Source: Bacillota bacterium (lineage in GTDB: Bacteria > Bacillota > Clostridia > Christensenellales > Borkfalkiaceae). From it: a stretch of DNA of 58,386 bases. The notes below the pieces were generated by a model. That model saw only the letters and a program-made list of their open reading frames with translations. It was not told the origin of the DNA and ran no database searches. Position numbers and translations under genes: made by a program. This document shows, piece by piece, positions 1-8,248 of the stretch (positions are counted from its first letter, which is position 1; each line of letters starts with the position of its first letter). The stretch spans positions 1 to 58,386 of the forward strand of contig QAKM01000093.1 in assembly GCA_003343805.1 (NCBI GenBank). Reading direction: 5' to 3'.

Positions 1-27
1 ATATTCCCATTCTCCCGTATATATGAG

Positions 28-61
28 AAAAGCCTGATGCTCGAAGTCATCAGGCTTTTTT
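28..61. terminator. Bidirectional intrinsic terminator
   Basis: A 9-bp stem (AGCCTGATG / CATCAGGCT) with an 8-nt loop is flanked by A's on the left and a run of T's on the right. It reads as a rho-independent terminator on the plus strand and, with the weaker TTTT tract, on the minus strand, where it would end the AraC gene that stops at 98. Confidence 0.8.
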
Positions 62-97
62 GTTTCCGGATGTCCGTTTCCCCTCCTTCCCGCCCGC

Positions 98-889
98 TCA
101 GCCGCGCGGCACGCGGTGCTTTTTCAGATATTCCCCGGGCGTCTCGCCGACGAACTCCGTAAAGACCTTGATGAAATAACTCTGCGAACTGAATCCCAGA
201 CTGTTGCTCACATCGATGATGGTGCGGTTGGAATGCGCCAGAAGGTCCTTGGCCTCCTGGATGCGCTCCCGCTGCACATAGGTGGAGAAGCGCTCCCCCG
301 TCACCGTGACGAAGAGGCGGGAGAAATACTTCGGATCCAGCCCCACCGCCTGCGCGGCGTCCTCGAGGGTGACGCGCCCGTGCAGATGGGAGCGGATGTA
401 TTGGATGCCCTGCCGGATGTAGGGAGAGGAGACCTTCTTTTTCTGCAGTTCCTGCGACTCCTTCACCTTGCGCGCGAAGTGCGAAAGCACCTGCGAGACG
501 ATGCCCGAAAGTTCCGCACGGCTCGAGACCCGCCCCAGCCGCTGCAGATAGAGATCGCTCAGGCTGAACGCGACCACATAGTCGAGCCCGCCCGCAATGG
601 CGGCGCGCGTTGCGAGCGTGACGAGCGCCACGCACTCAAAGAGATCCTGCGATCGGTTGCCCTCTGCATTGGGATCCTTGAACAACTCTCCGGACGGCAC
701 CTTCTTCACCTGCGGCAGCGCGTCCGACTGCGCGGCGATGCCCGCAAAAAAGGCCTGCATCCGCTCCCGTTCTCCCAAGAACTCCGCGCGGTACCCGCCC
801 CGGACGATCTCCCCGTCCCCGCGCACGATCCAAACGGGAATGCCGCTCTTTTCGGCCAGATAGCCGATCGTCGCTTCCGGAATGTGCAT
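98..889 (-). CDS. AraC family transcriptional regulator
   Basis: A 263-residue one-component regulator. Residues about 158-260 form the double helix-turn-helix DNA-binding domain typical of AraC/XylS proteins, including the end motif LGFSSQSYFIKVF and the closing GETPGEYLKK. The N-terminal 150 residues are a sensor region that I cannot assign to a named ligand family. The start is supported by a GGGAGG ribosome site about 8 nt upstream and a good promoter at 919-947. It is transcribed away from the glycosidase genes beginning at 969, the usual arrangement for a regulator controlling a divergent carbohydrate operon. The inducer is unknown. Its natural divergent partner may have been lost, since the adjacent GH39 gene lacks its front half. 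Confidence 0.93.
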   Translation of the reverse strand: MHIPEATIGYLAEKSGIPVWIVRGDGEIVRGGYRAEFLGERERMQAFFAGIAAQSDALPQVKKVPSGELFKDPNAEGNRSQDLFECVALVTLATRAAIAGGLDYVVAFSLSDLYLQRLGRVSSRAELSGIVSQVLSHFARKVKESQELQKKKVSSPYIRQGIQYIRSHLHGRVTLEDAAQAVGLDPKYFSRLFVTVTGERFSTYVQRERIQEAKDLLAHSNRTIIDVSNSLGFSSQSYFIKVFTEFVGETPGEYLKKHRVPRG

Positions 890-918
890 CTTCGTCCCTC
901 CCGATCACTTTTTGTGAC

Positions 919-947
919 ATTATAACGGAAACTCGCAAAAAATACAA
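919..947 (-). promoter_or_regulatory. Promoter of the AraC gene
   Basis: On the minus strand a TTGTAT -35 box is followed after exactly 17 nt by a perfect TATAAT -10 box, about 30 nt before the start codon. Between the -10 and the gene lies TCAC-AAAAA-GTGA (905-917), a small inverted repeat that could be an operator; that role is speculative. Confidence 0.7.
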
Positions 948-968
948 GCCTTTTTACATATCCCCGAT

Positions 969-1886
969 ATGATCGCCTTCTGCAAGAAGAACGGTCTCCC
1001 GCTCGACTTTGTCGGCACCCATCACTACCCCACCGACATCGTGCTCGGCTACGGCGTCGAAGACAGCAAAAACTTCGTCAAAGAGTTCAACAGCACCGAT
1101 AAGAGCGACCTCGACAAGATCCATAAGCTCTTAAAGCACTACATGACCTTCCAGGCGGACATCTGGGAGAAAGTGGACCGCGGCGTCCTCACCCAAATGG
1201 CAAAGCGCGCCCGCAGCGAAGCGGGGGATCTGCCCCTCTTCTACACCGAATGGAGCAGCCTTGCGGGCCTTGCAACGGACGGACCGTTCGGCGCTTCCTT
1301 CGTCGCCAAGACGGTGCTCGACAACATCGGCATCATCGACGGCTGTTCCTATTGGACGTTCTCCGATATCGTCGAAGAAAAGAGCATGGCGAGCATGGAA
1401 TTCCACGGCGGGTTCGGGCTTACAACGCTGCACGGCATCCCCAAAGCCCCCTTCCGCGCCTTCGAGCTTTTACACCGCCTGCCCGAAGTCCGCTATGAAA
1501 GAACGCTTTCGGAGGGCACGGTGGACATCTACCTCTTCCCCGACGAGCGGGATAAGACGCTCAAACTTGTCGCCGTCAACCACAACTCGCTCATGCACGA
1601 CATCAAAGAGGAAACCATCTCCTTGACATTGCAGACGGGAAATGCTACTCTCTTGGAGAAGGCAGACCTTCAGCGCGTGGACGAAACGCACGCCAACGCC
1701 CTTGCGGCATGGCTCGAAATGGGCTCCCCCACCTATCTTTCCGAGGCGCAGCTTGCTTCGCTTCATGCGGCGTCCTGCCTCACACGGGAACAGCTTCCCC
1801 TCACCCTCGAAGGCAGTTCCGCAGCCCTCACCCTCACCCTTCCCCCGCAGGGAATGGCGCTCATCACCCTTTACTTCGCATCATGA
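969..1886 (+). pseudogene. N-terminally truncated GH39 glycosidase (beta-xylosidase type)
   Basis: The 305 residues match the C-terminal part of GH39 enzymes: the segment DFVGTHHYPTD, then FYTEWSS with the probable catalytic nucleophile at Glu94, then the end of the barrel and a beta-sandwich domain. Full GH39 beta-xylosidases are about 500 residues and carry the acid/base Glu (NEP motif) in the first 170; that half is missing. The reading frame stays open upstream only to 918, and family-like sequence (IPDM before the listed Met) begins around 957, directly next to the AraC -35 box. No ribosome site fits the ATG at 969. As it stands the product should be inactive. It overlaps the next gene by ATGA. 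Either a real deletion or an assembly join created it. Confidence 0.75.
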
Positions 1887-3607
1887 ACATCATCCTCACC
1901 GACGAATACTTCAAAGCGCGCGGCAGCGTCCGCGCCAAGCCCCCCGTGCCCGTGAAGGAGCTCTTTTCGGCACGCAACGACAGCGTCTGTTTCCAGCTGC
2001 TCATAGACTCGGGCACCCGCTGCATCCTGAATGCGGGCACATCCCCCGCGCTCACCTATGAAGCAGGGCTTTCTCGCCTGCGCGTCGCCGTCGACTCCCC
2101 CTTCCCCTGCACCGTGCGCACGGAAGGGTACCTCAAAGACGAAAACGGCGTCCCCTGCGCAGAGATCCTCTGGGAGAGCCCGCAAACCTACGAAGGCGGC
2201 CTCTTTGCCCCCGCGCACATCCTCATCGATGTGCCCGCCGACGCAAAGCCCGGGCAATACGCCGTCACCGTGCGCTTCTTCGAGGCGAAGGGCGCCCGCG
2301 GGGAGCGCAAAATCTTCGAAGAGACGCTCCCCTTCACCGTCTTTCCCTATGTCCTTCCCTCCCCGCAGCAGTGGCGCTGCCATCTCGATCTCTGGCAGCA
2401 CAACAGCAACATCGCGCGCACCTTCGGCGTGGAGCCGTGGAGCGACGAGCACTTCGTGGAGATGGAGAAGGTCATCGCGACGCTCTCCGACCTTGGTCAG
2501 AAGTCCGTCACCGTCGTCGCGGGCGACTGCCCGTGGCGGGGCTGGGGGTGCTATCTTCTCAAAGATCACCCCGCCACCCTCTTCGAATATTCCATGATCT
2601 TCGTCCGCAGAGAAAAGGACGGCAGCTTTTCCTACGATTTTTCCGCGCTCAGGCGGTATATCGAGCTGTGCTTTTCCTACGGCATCCGCGGGGATATCAC
2701 CGTGTACGGCCTCATGGGGATCTGGTCGCACATGCCCCTCTTCCCCGGGACGGCGCCCGAAGACTACCCCGAACAGGTGCTCATCCGCTATCTCGACGAG
2801 GCGGACGGCTGCTTCAAATATCTGAAAAAGACGGAGGATATCCTCTCCTACATCCGCGCACTGTTTTCCCTCTTCCGCGAGATGGGCGTCTTCCATCTTG
2901 TGCGCATCGGCGCGGACGAGCCCTCCGATCTCAACGCATACAACAAAAACGTTGCGCTCCTGCGCTCCGTCGCGCCCGATATCAAGTTCAAGATGGCGCT
3001 CGACAAGACGTCCGCCATCCAAACGTTCTCGCCCGACACGGACGACATCGCCGCCTCCTTCCCCTGCAGCTGCGAAAACCGCGCGCTCCTGCACAAGGTG
3101 AAAGAGGAAAACGAGAAGCGGCGCATCCTCTTCTACGCCTGCAATATCCCCAAAAACGAGCCCAACACGGTGCTCAGGAGCGAACTTTACGAGTGCACGG
3201 CGCTCGCCGCGATCGGGTATCTCTTCGGCTTTGACGGCTTCCTGCGCTGGGCGTACACCTGCTGGACGGAACGCCCCCTCGAAGACATCCGCTACAACAA
3301 TACGGCGCTCCCCGCAGGCGATGTCAACTTCGTCTACCCCGCAAAGAACGGCGGCGTGCTCTTCTCCGTCCGCTACTTCGCCTTAAAGCGCATGCTGCAG
3401 CTCAAGGAAGCCATGCAGCTTCTAAGTGACCGCGGCCGCAGGCAGGACGTCGAAGCGGCGCTCCCCCTCATCCTCAAAAATACCGACGTCTCTTCCTACA
3501 TGCAGGACGACTTTTTCACGAAAGAGGGCATCCTCTCGCACGATCCCGCCGACTACACGGCATTCCGCAAAACGCTCCTTCAGCTTCTTTCGGAGGAAGC
3601 GGACTGA
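1883..3607 (+). CDS. GH123-like (DUF4091) glycoside hydrolase
   Basis: A 574-residue protein with an N-terminal beta-sandwich (about 1-150) and a TIM-barrel catalytic region ending in the family-typical FLRWAYTCWTE and PAGDVNFVYP segments. The pair Asp345-Glu346 (GADEPSD) sits where GH123 enzymes carry the Asp that holds the substrate N-acetyl group and the acid/base Glu. GH123 members characterised so far are beta-N-acetylgalactosaminidases; many DUF4091 relatives have unknown substrates. The start at 1883 is chosen because it overlaps the preceding stop as ATGA, which implies translational coupling, and because residues upstream of it in the open frame do not look protein-like. There is no signal peptide, so it acts in the cytoplasm. 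It also couples to the next gene. Confidence 0.75.
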   Translation: MNIILTDEYFKARGSVRAKPPVPVKELFSARNDSVCFQLLIDSGTRCILNAGTSPALTYEAGLSRLRVAVDSPFPCTVRTEGYLKDENGVPCAEILWESPQTYEGGLFAPAHILIDVPADAKPGQYAVTVRFFEAKGARGERKIFEETLPFTVFPYVLPSPQQWRCHLDLWQHNSNIARTFGVEPWSDEHFVEMEKVIATLSDLGQKSVTVVAGDCPWRGWGCYLLKDHPATLFEYSMIFVRREKDGSFSYDFSALRRYIELCFSYGIRGDITVYGLMGIWSHMPLFPGTAPEDYPEQVLIRYLDEADGCFKYLKKTEDILSYIRALFSLFREMGVFHLVRIGADEPSDLNAYNKNVALLRSVAPDIKFKMALDKTSAIQTFSPDTDDIAASFPCSCENRALLHKVKEENEKRRILFYACNIPKNEPNTVLRSELYECTALAAIGYLFGFDGFLRWAYTCWTERPLEDIRYNNTALPAGDVNFVYPAKNGGVLFSVRYFALKRMLQLKEAMQLLSDRGRRQDVEAALPLILKNTDVSSYMQDDFFTKEGILSHDPADYTAFRKTLLQLLSEEAD

Positions 3608-4623
3608 TGGCGCCCCTGCTCATCGCGCTCATCGTGCTTTGCTGCCTTTTGGCTGCGGGGGCGGTGTATCTGCTCCTTGCGCTTGAAGTGCTCCCCCGTT
3701 TTGCCGCAAAAAAGCTGAGGAGCGGCCCCGTCGACGAGACCGCCCTCTCCTTCCCCGAAGGCTACGATGAGCTCCGCGCCCGCGTCAGCGTGCAGCGCGA
3801 TCTTCCCTACCCCTCGCGCGTTCCTTCGAACAAATTCGACCTCTATCTTCCGAAGGACGCCGACAAAGCGCAGCCCCTTCCCCTTGTCGTGTGGATCCAC
3901 GGCGGCGGCTTTATCGCAGGCGAAAAGGAAGGCACCGAGAACGTGATGACCTGCCTTGCGGCGGCGGGCTATGCGGCTGTGAGCCTCGACTACCCCGTCG
4001 CTCCCGAACACCGCTATCCTGCGGCAATCAAAGCGATCGACGCCTTTTTCACCTTCCTTCCAAAGCTTTGTGAGCGCTGCCCCGTCGATCGGGACCGCAT
4101 CGTCCTTGGCGGAGATTCGGCAGGCGCCCAGCTCGCCGCACAATTTGCCGCAAAGGAGACGAATGCGGAGCTTCGCGCCCGAATGTGCCTTCCGCGCCGC
4201 CTTTTATCCCCGCTCAAAGGCGTTGCCCTCGTTTCGGGCCCCTTCGACCTTCCCGGCCTCCGCCGCTATGCGAAGGCGCACGATAAAAAGTTCCTGTTTC
4301 TCGTCGATCTCTGGGGCAAGGCGTATTTCGGCAAGCTCTTCTGGCACAGGAGCCGCGCGGCGAACGAGACGGTCATCGCGCCGCACGTCACAAAAGACTT
4401 CCCGCCCGCCTTCCTCACCGACGGCAACGAGGGCAGCTTCGAAGTGCAGAACCGCGCCTTAGGCGAAGCGCTGCGCCGTAAAAACATCCCCGTCCGAGAG
4501 CTCTACTTCGAAAGGGAGAGCGGCGCCGTTCCCCACGACTACCTCTTCTGCCTCGCGGAAGCGTCCGCAAAAAAAGGGCTTTCCGCCCTTCTCAGCTTCC
4601 TTCACGAGGCATTTTCCTCTTAG
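3607..4623 (+). CDS. HSL-family alpha/beta hydrolase (carbohydrate esterase or lipase-like)
   Basis: A 338-residue esterase of the hormone-sensitive-lipase family. The oxyanion-hole motif HGGGF is at residues 98-102, the nucleophile elbow GDSAG at 169-173 with Ser171, and the remaining triad is best placed at Asp272 (LTDGN) and His310 (PHDY). The first 25 residues are very hydrophobic (LLIALIVLCCLLAAG) and should form a membrane anchor, which is unusual for this family. Its start overlaps the stop of the GH123-like gene by one base. In this setting it probably removes acetyl or other acyl groups from sugars, but no substrate can be read from sequence. The operon closes at the terminator at 4651-4681. 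Confidence 0.85.
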   Translation: MAPLLIALIVLCCLLAAGAVYLLLALEVLPRFAAKKLRSGPVDETALSFPEGYDELRARVSVQRDLPYPSRVPSNKFDLYLPKDADKAQPLPLVVWIHGGGFIAGEKEGTENVMTCLAAAGYAAVSLDYPVAPEHRYPAAIKAIDAFFTFLPKLCERCPVDRDRIVLGGDSAGAQLAAQFAAKETNAELRARMCLPRRLLSPLKGVALVSGPFDLPGLRRYAKAHDKKFLFLVDLWGKAYFGKLFWHRSRAANETVIAPHVTKDFPPAFLTDGNEGSFEVQNRALGEALRRKNIPVRELYFERESGAVPHDYLFCLAEASAKKGLSALLSFLHEAFSS

Positions 4624-4650
4624 CCTATTCTTCATTCTCCCCCCTATCAA

Positions 4651-4681
4651 GGAGCCCCGCATCGCCGAGGCTCCGTTTTTT
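4651..4681 (+). terminator. Intrinsic terminator, copy 1 of an identical pair
   Basis: A GGAGCC / GGCTCC stem is followed by T6, 28 nt after the esterase stop codon. The whole 31-nt sequence recurs without a mismatch at 7507-7537. Confidence 0.85.
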
Positions 4682-4714
4682 ACCTCTCCCCCCACCGAAT
4701 AGCCAAGCAGACGC

Positions 4715-4744
4715 AAAAGCCATCGGAAGTTTCATCCGATGGCT
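4715..4744 (-). terminator. Intrinsic terminator after the alpha/beta hydrolase operon
   Basis: A perfect 10-bp stem (AGCCATCGGA / TCCGATGGCT) with a 7-nt loop is followed on the minus strand by a TTTT tract. It lies 115 nt past the hydrolase stop at 4860. Positions 4745-4859 hold nothing else I can identify. Confidence 0.75.
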
Positions 4745-4859
4745 CTTACGGCAGAATTGATTTTGAAAATTTACTTCGGAAGCTGCACTCTTGCACCCGT
4801 TCGGCCTTTCCTTTGCAGGAACGCACCATTGCAAGCCCAAACGGTCCGCCTTCATAAAA

Positions 4860-5804
4860 TTACAGATTTTCCTGAAAGAAGCGTTCCAGCTTGTCGAAGG
4901 GAATGCGGTCGGTGCGGTCGTAAAGGTCAATGTGCTCGGCATCCTTCACGACGTACAGCTCTTTTGGCTCCCTTGCAGCCGCATAGACGTTTTCACTGAA
5001 AAATTTGGAGTGCGCCCTGTCGCCTACCAAAAAGAGGACGGGGCGAGGGCTGATCTCGTCCACGAAAGCAAGCAGTTTGCTGCCCAGCATCGAAAGAACG
5101 CTCGTCGTCGTAAAGCCACCCCTCGCCTCGGGATGATGCCCTCTCTTCACCGCATAAAAGCGCAGCCATTCGGCATCGGGCTCGGGTACGCCCTGAGGAA
5201 CGTTTTCCATTGGCTCTTCGGGGAAACTCGGGAGGTACTCGGGCTGACCCTTTTCATAGTCCTCCCAGCGCTTTTCCGCAAGCGATCTCTTTGCCGCGGC
5301 GATCTCTTCAGGCGATCGGCCCAGCCGTACCGCATCCGTCATCACATACATAGACGCGGTCGCCACCGCCTTGATGCGCACATCCGTCTGTGCCGCGGCG
5401 AGCGCAAATCCGCCCGAACCGCAGATACCGATGGCGCCGATCTTTTCCCTGTCGACAAAGGGAACTTTGACCCCCAAAAAGTCGACGCAGGCGCTGAAGC
5501 TTTCCGTGAACATTTCGGGCGAAGAGGTATGGCGCGGTTCGCCGCCCGATCCGCCCATGAACGGCTGATCGAACGTAAGCACGACAAACCCGCGCCGAGC
5601 AAGCTCGTTGGCGTACACGCAGGGACCCTGTTCCTTTACGCCGCCGTAGGGTGCGCCGATGATGACAGCAGGATACTTCTTCCTTCGATCTAAGTCCTTT
5701 GCCGTGTACAGATCGCCCGCCAATGCGATCCCGAAGCGGTTATAAAAGCGCACGTGCTGCCGCCCGACCTTTTCGCTCAGTTTTGCAATGTAACCGTATG
5801 ACAT
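4860..5804 (-). CDS. Alpha/beta hydrolase, dienelactone-hydrolase / YcjY-like
   Basis: A 314-residue cytoplasmic alpha/beta hydrolase. The oxyanion region GAPYGG is at about 50-55, the nucleophile elbow GICGSGG places Ser130, and the closing DAEHIDLYD supplies the His. This pattern matches the family often annotated as alpha/beta hydrolase or acetylxylan-esterase-like, whose members sit next to small cyclophilin-fold proteins and LysR regulators in gut Firmicutes. It is co-oriented with the damaged lipoprotein gene at 5827-6391, separated by 22 nt, and both diverge from the LysR gene. The start has an AGGAGG-type site (rc of GCCTCCTT) just upstream. The true substrate is unknown. Confidence 0.8.
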   Translation of the reverse strand: MSYGYIAKLSEKVGRQHVRFYNRFGIALAGDLYTAKDLDRRKKYPAVIIGAPYGGVKEQGPCVYANELARRGFVVLTFDQPFMGGSGGEPRHTSSPEMFTESFSACVDFLGVKVPFVDREKIGAIGICGSGGFALAAAQTDVRIKAVATASMYVMTDAVRLGRSPEEIAAAKRSLAEKRWEDYEKGQPEYLPSFPEEPMENVPQGVPEPDAEWLRFYAVKRGHHPEARGGFTTTSVLSMLGSKLLAFVDEISPRPVLFLVGDRAHSKFFSENVYAAAREPKELYVVKDAEHIDLYDRTDRIPFDKLERFFQENL

Positions 5805-5826
5805 ATTTTTGCCTCCTTGAATTTTG

Positions 5827-6391
5827 TCAATCTTCTTGCAAGCTCAGCCGAACCTGCATATCACCCGTTCCCAACAGCGCAGCAAGCTCCGCAGAAGAAT
5901 ATCCTTCGATGCGCCCCAACCGCGTATAGGACCATGTATTACTGCCATAAAAGATGACGATCTGACCGCCCTGATAGAGCATGACGTCGCCGGGTTCGGC
6001 AGCTATCCGGCTATCCTCTGCGGGCAGTGTATGCCCGAGGCTTCCGACCTTTTCGAATCCGCCGTAGTCGCGCGCGGTATAAACGATATCGCTCTCTTGC
6101 AAAAGCGAGGCAAGGGCGCGCGGCATCTGTATCGGCAAGCGATATTGTAAGCGCATTTCCGTTGATGTGAAGATACATCTCCGTCTCCTTCTCATGTTCG
6201 TCGTCTCCCGGTTGCTCTTCGGGCAGGTCGGGAGTATTCGGGATATTCGGCTCTTCCGGCTGAACGGGCGGGGCCTGCGTTCCTTGACCACCCTCAGAGA
6301 AAATGCCGTTTGGCCCGCAAGCCGAAGCAAACAGCGCAAGGCAGACGACAAGAAACACTGCAAAGACACTCTTGAAAATAATAGACTTCAT
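5827..6391 (-). pseudogene. Frameshifted cyclophilin-like lipoprotein
   Basis: The reading starts with a lipoprotein signal (MKSIIFKSVFAVFLVVCLAL, lipobox FASAC with Cys25), an acidic Pro-rich linker, then the beginning of a cyclophilin-like domain (MYLHINGNALTISLADT). The frame then breaks at about 6122-6135, and the rest of the domain (RALASLLQESD ... DYGGFEKVG ... GDVMLYQGGQIVIFYG ... SYTRLGRI) continues in another frame to the stop at 5827. Restoring two bases in the GCGCGC run would give one 188-residue protein. This fold is common in gut Clostridia next to flavodoxins and LysR genes; its biochemical role is unsettled. A sequencing error in the GC repeat is as likely as real decay. Confidence 0.8.
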
Positions 6392-6414
6392 GTTTGCCTC
6401 CTGTGTTCGCTTTT

Positions 6415-6442
6415 CGATATATACTTTAGGTGAATTATATCG
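6415..6442. promoter_or_regulatory. Inverted repeat in the LysR divergent intergenic region
   Basis: CGATATA-N14-TATATCG is a perfect 7-bp inverted repeat midway between the lipoprotein start (6391) and the LysR start (6504). Its position and AT-rich dyad fit a LysR-type binding site acting on both genes. This is inferred from context only. Confidence 0.45.
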
Positions 6443-6503
6443 GCGGTTCCATGCTTGACTTCTATAGATCGGATCTGATATACTTGATACGGGAGGCAAG
6501 AAA

Positions 6504-7397
6504 ATGGAACTTTTGCAGATGAAATATTTTCTCGCCGTTGCGCGGGAAGAAAGTATTTCCCGTGCGGCGGACTTTTTGTACATCACCCAGCCCAGCCTCA
6601 CGCGGCAGATCCAGAGCATGGAAAAAGAGGTCGGACAACAGCTGTTTGTGCGCGGCGGAAAGAAGATGCGGCTGACCGAAGCGGGGCTGCTTTTAAAAAA
6701 GCGCGCGGAGGAGATCCTGGCGCTCTACGAAAAGACGGAGAGCGAACTCATCCATCCGCAGCAGTCGGTAAGCGGCAACGTGTATCTGGGCGGAGGAGAA
6801 AGTCACGCCATGCAGCTCCTTTTGGATATCGCAAACGAAATGCGGACACAATATCCCAACATCAAACTGCACATTTACAGCGGAGATATTTCCGATGTAT
6901 GCGAGCGGCTCGACAAGGGGCTCATCGACTTTGGGCTTGTCATCCAACCTGCCGATCTCACAAAGTACGAAAGCATCCGCCTTCCTGCGCTGGAGCGATG
7001 GGGACTGCTGATGAACAGGAACCATCCGCTTGCGCATAAGGAGACGATCTCTCCGCAGGATCTTGTCGGGGTATCCGTCTTTCAGTCCCGCCACACACTC
7101 CCCAAAAGCGCTCTGACCGAATGGTATAAGGATGTTGCCGACCAAATCGACTTCATCGGCACCTACAACCTTATCTACAACGCGGCGCTTGCGGCAAGAT
7201 CGGGTTACGGCTGTGTGCTGACACTCGAAAAGCTCGTTAACACTTCGGGCGAGAGCGAACTGTGTTTTCGTCCGCTCGATCCGCCGCTCACGGCACATCT
7301 TGACGTTGTCTGGAAAAAGTATCAGATCTTTTCGCAGGCAGCAACCATCTTTTTGCGATACTTGCAGGAGAAGTTCTCCTCCCGCAAAGAGAGATAA
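6504..7397 (+). CDS. LysR family transcriptional regulator
   Basis: A 297-residue LysR-type regulator: winged helix-turn-helix at residues 1-60 (MKYFLAVAREESISRAADFL, then TQPSLTRQIQSMEKEVG) followed by a periplasmic-binding-protein-like effector domain (about 90-290). GGGAGG lies 8 nt before the ATG. It diverges from the alpha/beta hydrolase and cyclophilin-like lipoprotein, so those are the likely targets, through the inverted repeat at 6415-6442. The effector is unknown. After its stop, 7398-7506 is AT-rich with an isolated TATAAT at 7455-7460 but no gene. Confidence 0.95.
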   Translation: MELLQMKYFLAVAREESISRAADFLYITQPSLTRQIQSMEKEVGQQLFVRGGKKMRLTEAGLLLKKRAEEILALYEKTESELIHPQQSVSGNVYLGGGESHAMQLLLDIANEMRTQYPNIKLHIYSGDISDVCERLDKGLIDFGLVIQPADLTKYESIRLPALERWGLLMNRNHPLAHKETISPQDLVGVSVFQSRHTLPKSALTEWYKDVADQIDFIGTYNLIYNAALAARSGYGCVLTLEKLVNTSGESELCFRPLDPPLTAHLDVVWKKYQIFSQAATIFLRYLQEKFSSRKER

Positions 7398-7506
7398 AAT
7401 GCAGTTTGCTCTTCGTGTGTCCCGATTGTTATCTATATTGTAACATGACTTACTTATAATAGCAAATGCCTATTTTACATAGTCTTCTATACGCATAAAG
7501 CATAAC

Positions 7507-7537
7507 GGAGCCCCGCATCGCCGAGGCTCCGTTTTTT
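7507..7537 (+). terminator. Intrinsic terminator, copy 2 of an identical pair
   Basis: The same 31-nt stem-loop and T6 tract as 4651-4681, here with one extra closing C-G pair (CGGAGCC / GGCTCCG). It ends the LysR transcript. Confidence 0.85.
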
Positions 7538-7567
7538 GCACTTTATGCAATTTTTTCACTTTTTTAC

Positions 7568-7595
7568 AAAAGCCCCCGCGGGGATGCGGGGTTTT
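7568..7595 (-). terminator. Intrinsic terminator of the SGNH-eda-GH2 operon
   Basis: On the minus strand AAAACCCCGC pairs with GCGGGG around a short loop and is followed by CTTTT. It lies 10 nt past the SGNH hydrolase stop. Confidence 0.8.
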
Positions 7596-7604
7596 CAATG
7601 TTTT

Positions 7605-8228
7605 TTATCCAATATTCATCTCTTCCAGCAGCCTGCGGGCGATGATCATAGAACCCGTGTCGCCGGGGTGAACGCGGTCCCAAGAAATTGAAATGCCGGA
7701 GCGGTGCTGTAAGAATTTATCGAACGCCGCCTGCATGTCCACAAATCTGAGCCCGCGGCGATCGGCGACCTTCTTCATCACGGCGGCGTATCGCTCCGTC
7801 ATCTGCCGCATCGCGTCCGTCCTGTTCCCCTCCATGAAGAAGGGCGAAACGAACACAAACTCGCGCACCTCTTTGGACCTTTCCGCCATTGTTTCGAGGT
7901 TGCGCTCATATTCTTCCAAAGAGACGTAGTACCCCTCTTTTTCAAACGTATCGAAATGCCGCCACACGTCGTTGATGCCGATCATGCAGAAGACAACGTC
8001 GGGCTTCTTCGCGAGAACGTCCTGCTCCCAGCGGGCAAGAAGATCGCGCGACGTGTTGCCGCTCACCCCCGCATTGACGAGATGATACTTGTTTTCGGGA
8101 CGGAATGCGCGAAGAAAATGAAAAATGAGCCTGACGTATCCGTTCCCGAGTTCCATGAACGTCGCCTTCTTATCCGCGTCCGTCGTGGAGTCTCCCGCAA
8201 ATAAAATGGTATCTTTGTTGGCGATCAT
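7605..8228 (-). CDS. SGNH/GDSL hydrolase (carbohydrate esterase-like)
   Basis: A 207-residue single-domain SGNH hydrolase. Block I is FAGDSTTD with nucleophile Ser14, the Gly block is NAGVSGNT, block III is MIGIND, and block V is WDRVHP with the catalytic Asp and His. There is no signal peptide, so it works on imported material. It is the last gene of a three-gene operon with KDPG aldolase (20 nt upstream) and a GH2 enzyme. Deacetylation of sugar residues is the natural inference from the company it keeps, but rhamnogalacturonan and xylan acetylesterases cannot be told apart here. Confidence 0.9.
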   Translation of the reverse strand: MIANKDTILFAGDSTTDADKKATFMELGNGYVRLIFHFLRAFRPENKYHLVNAGVSGNTSRDLLARWEQDVLAKKPDVVFCMIGINDVWRHFDTFEKEGYYVSLEEYERNLETMAERSKEVREFVFVSPFFMEGNRTDAMRQMTERYAAVMKKVADRRGLRFVDMQAAFDKFLQHRSGISISWDRVHPGDTGSMIIARRLLEEMNIG

Positions 8229-8248
8229 GTCCTTTTTCTGCCTGAAAT

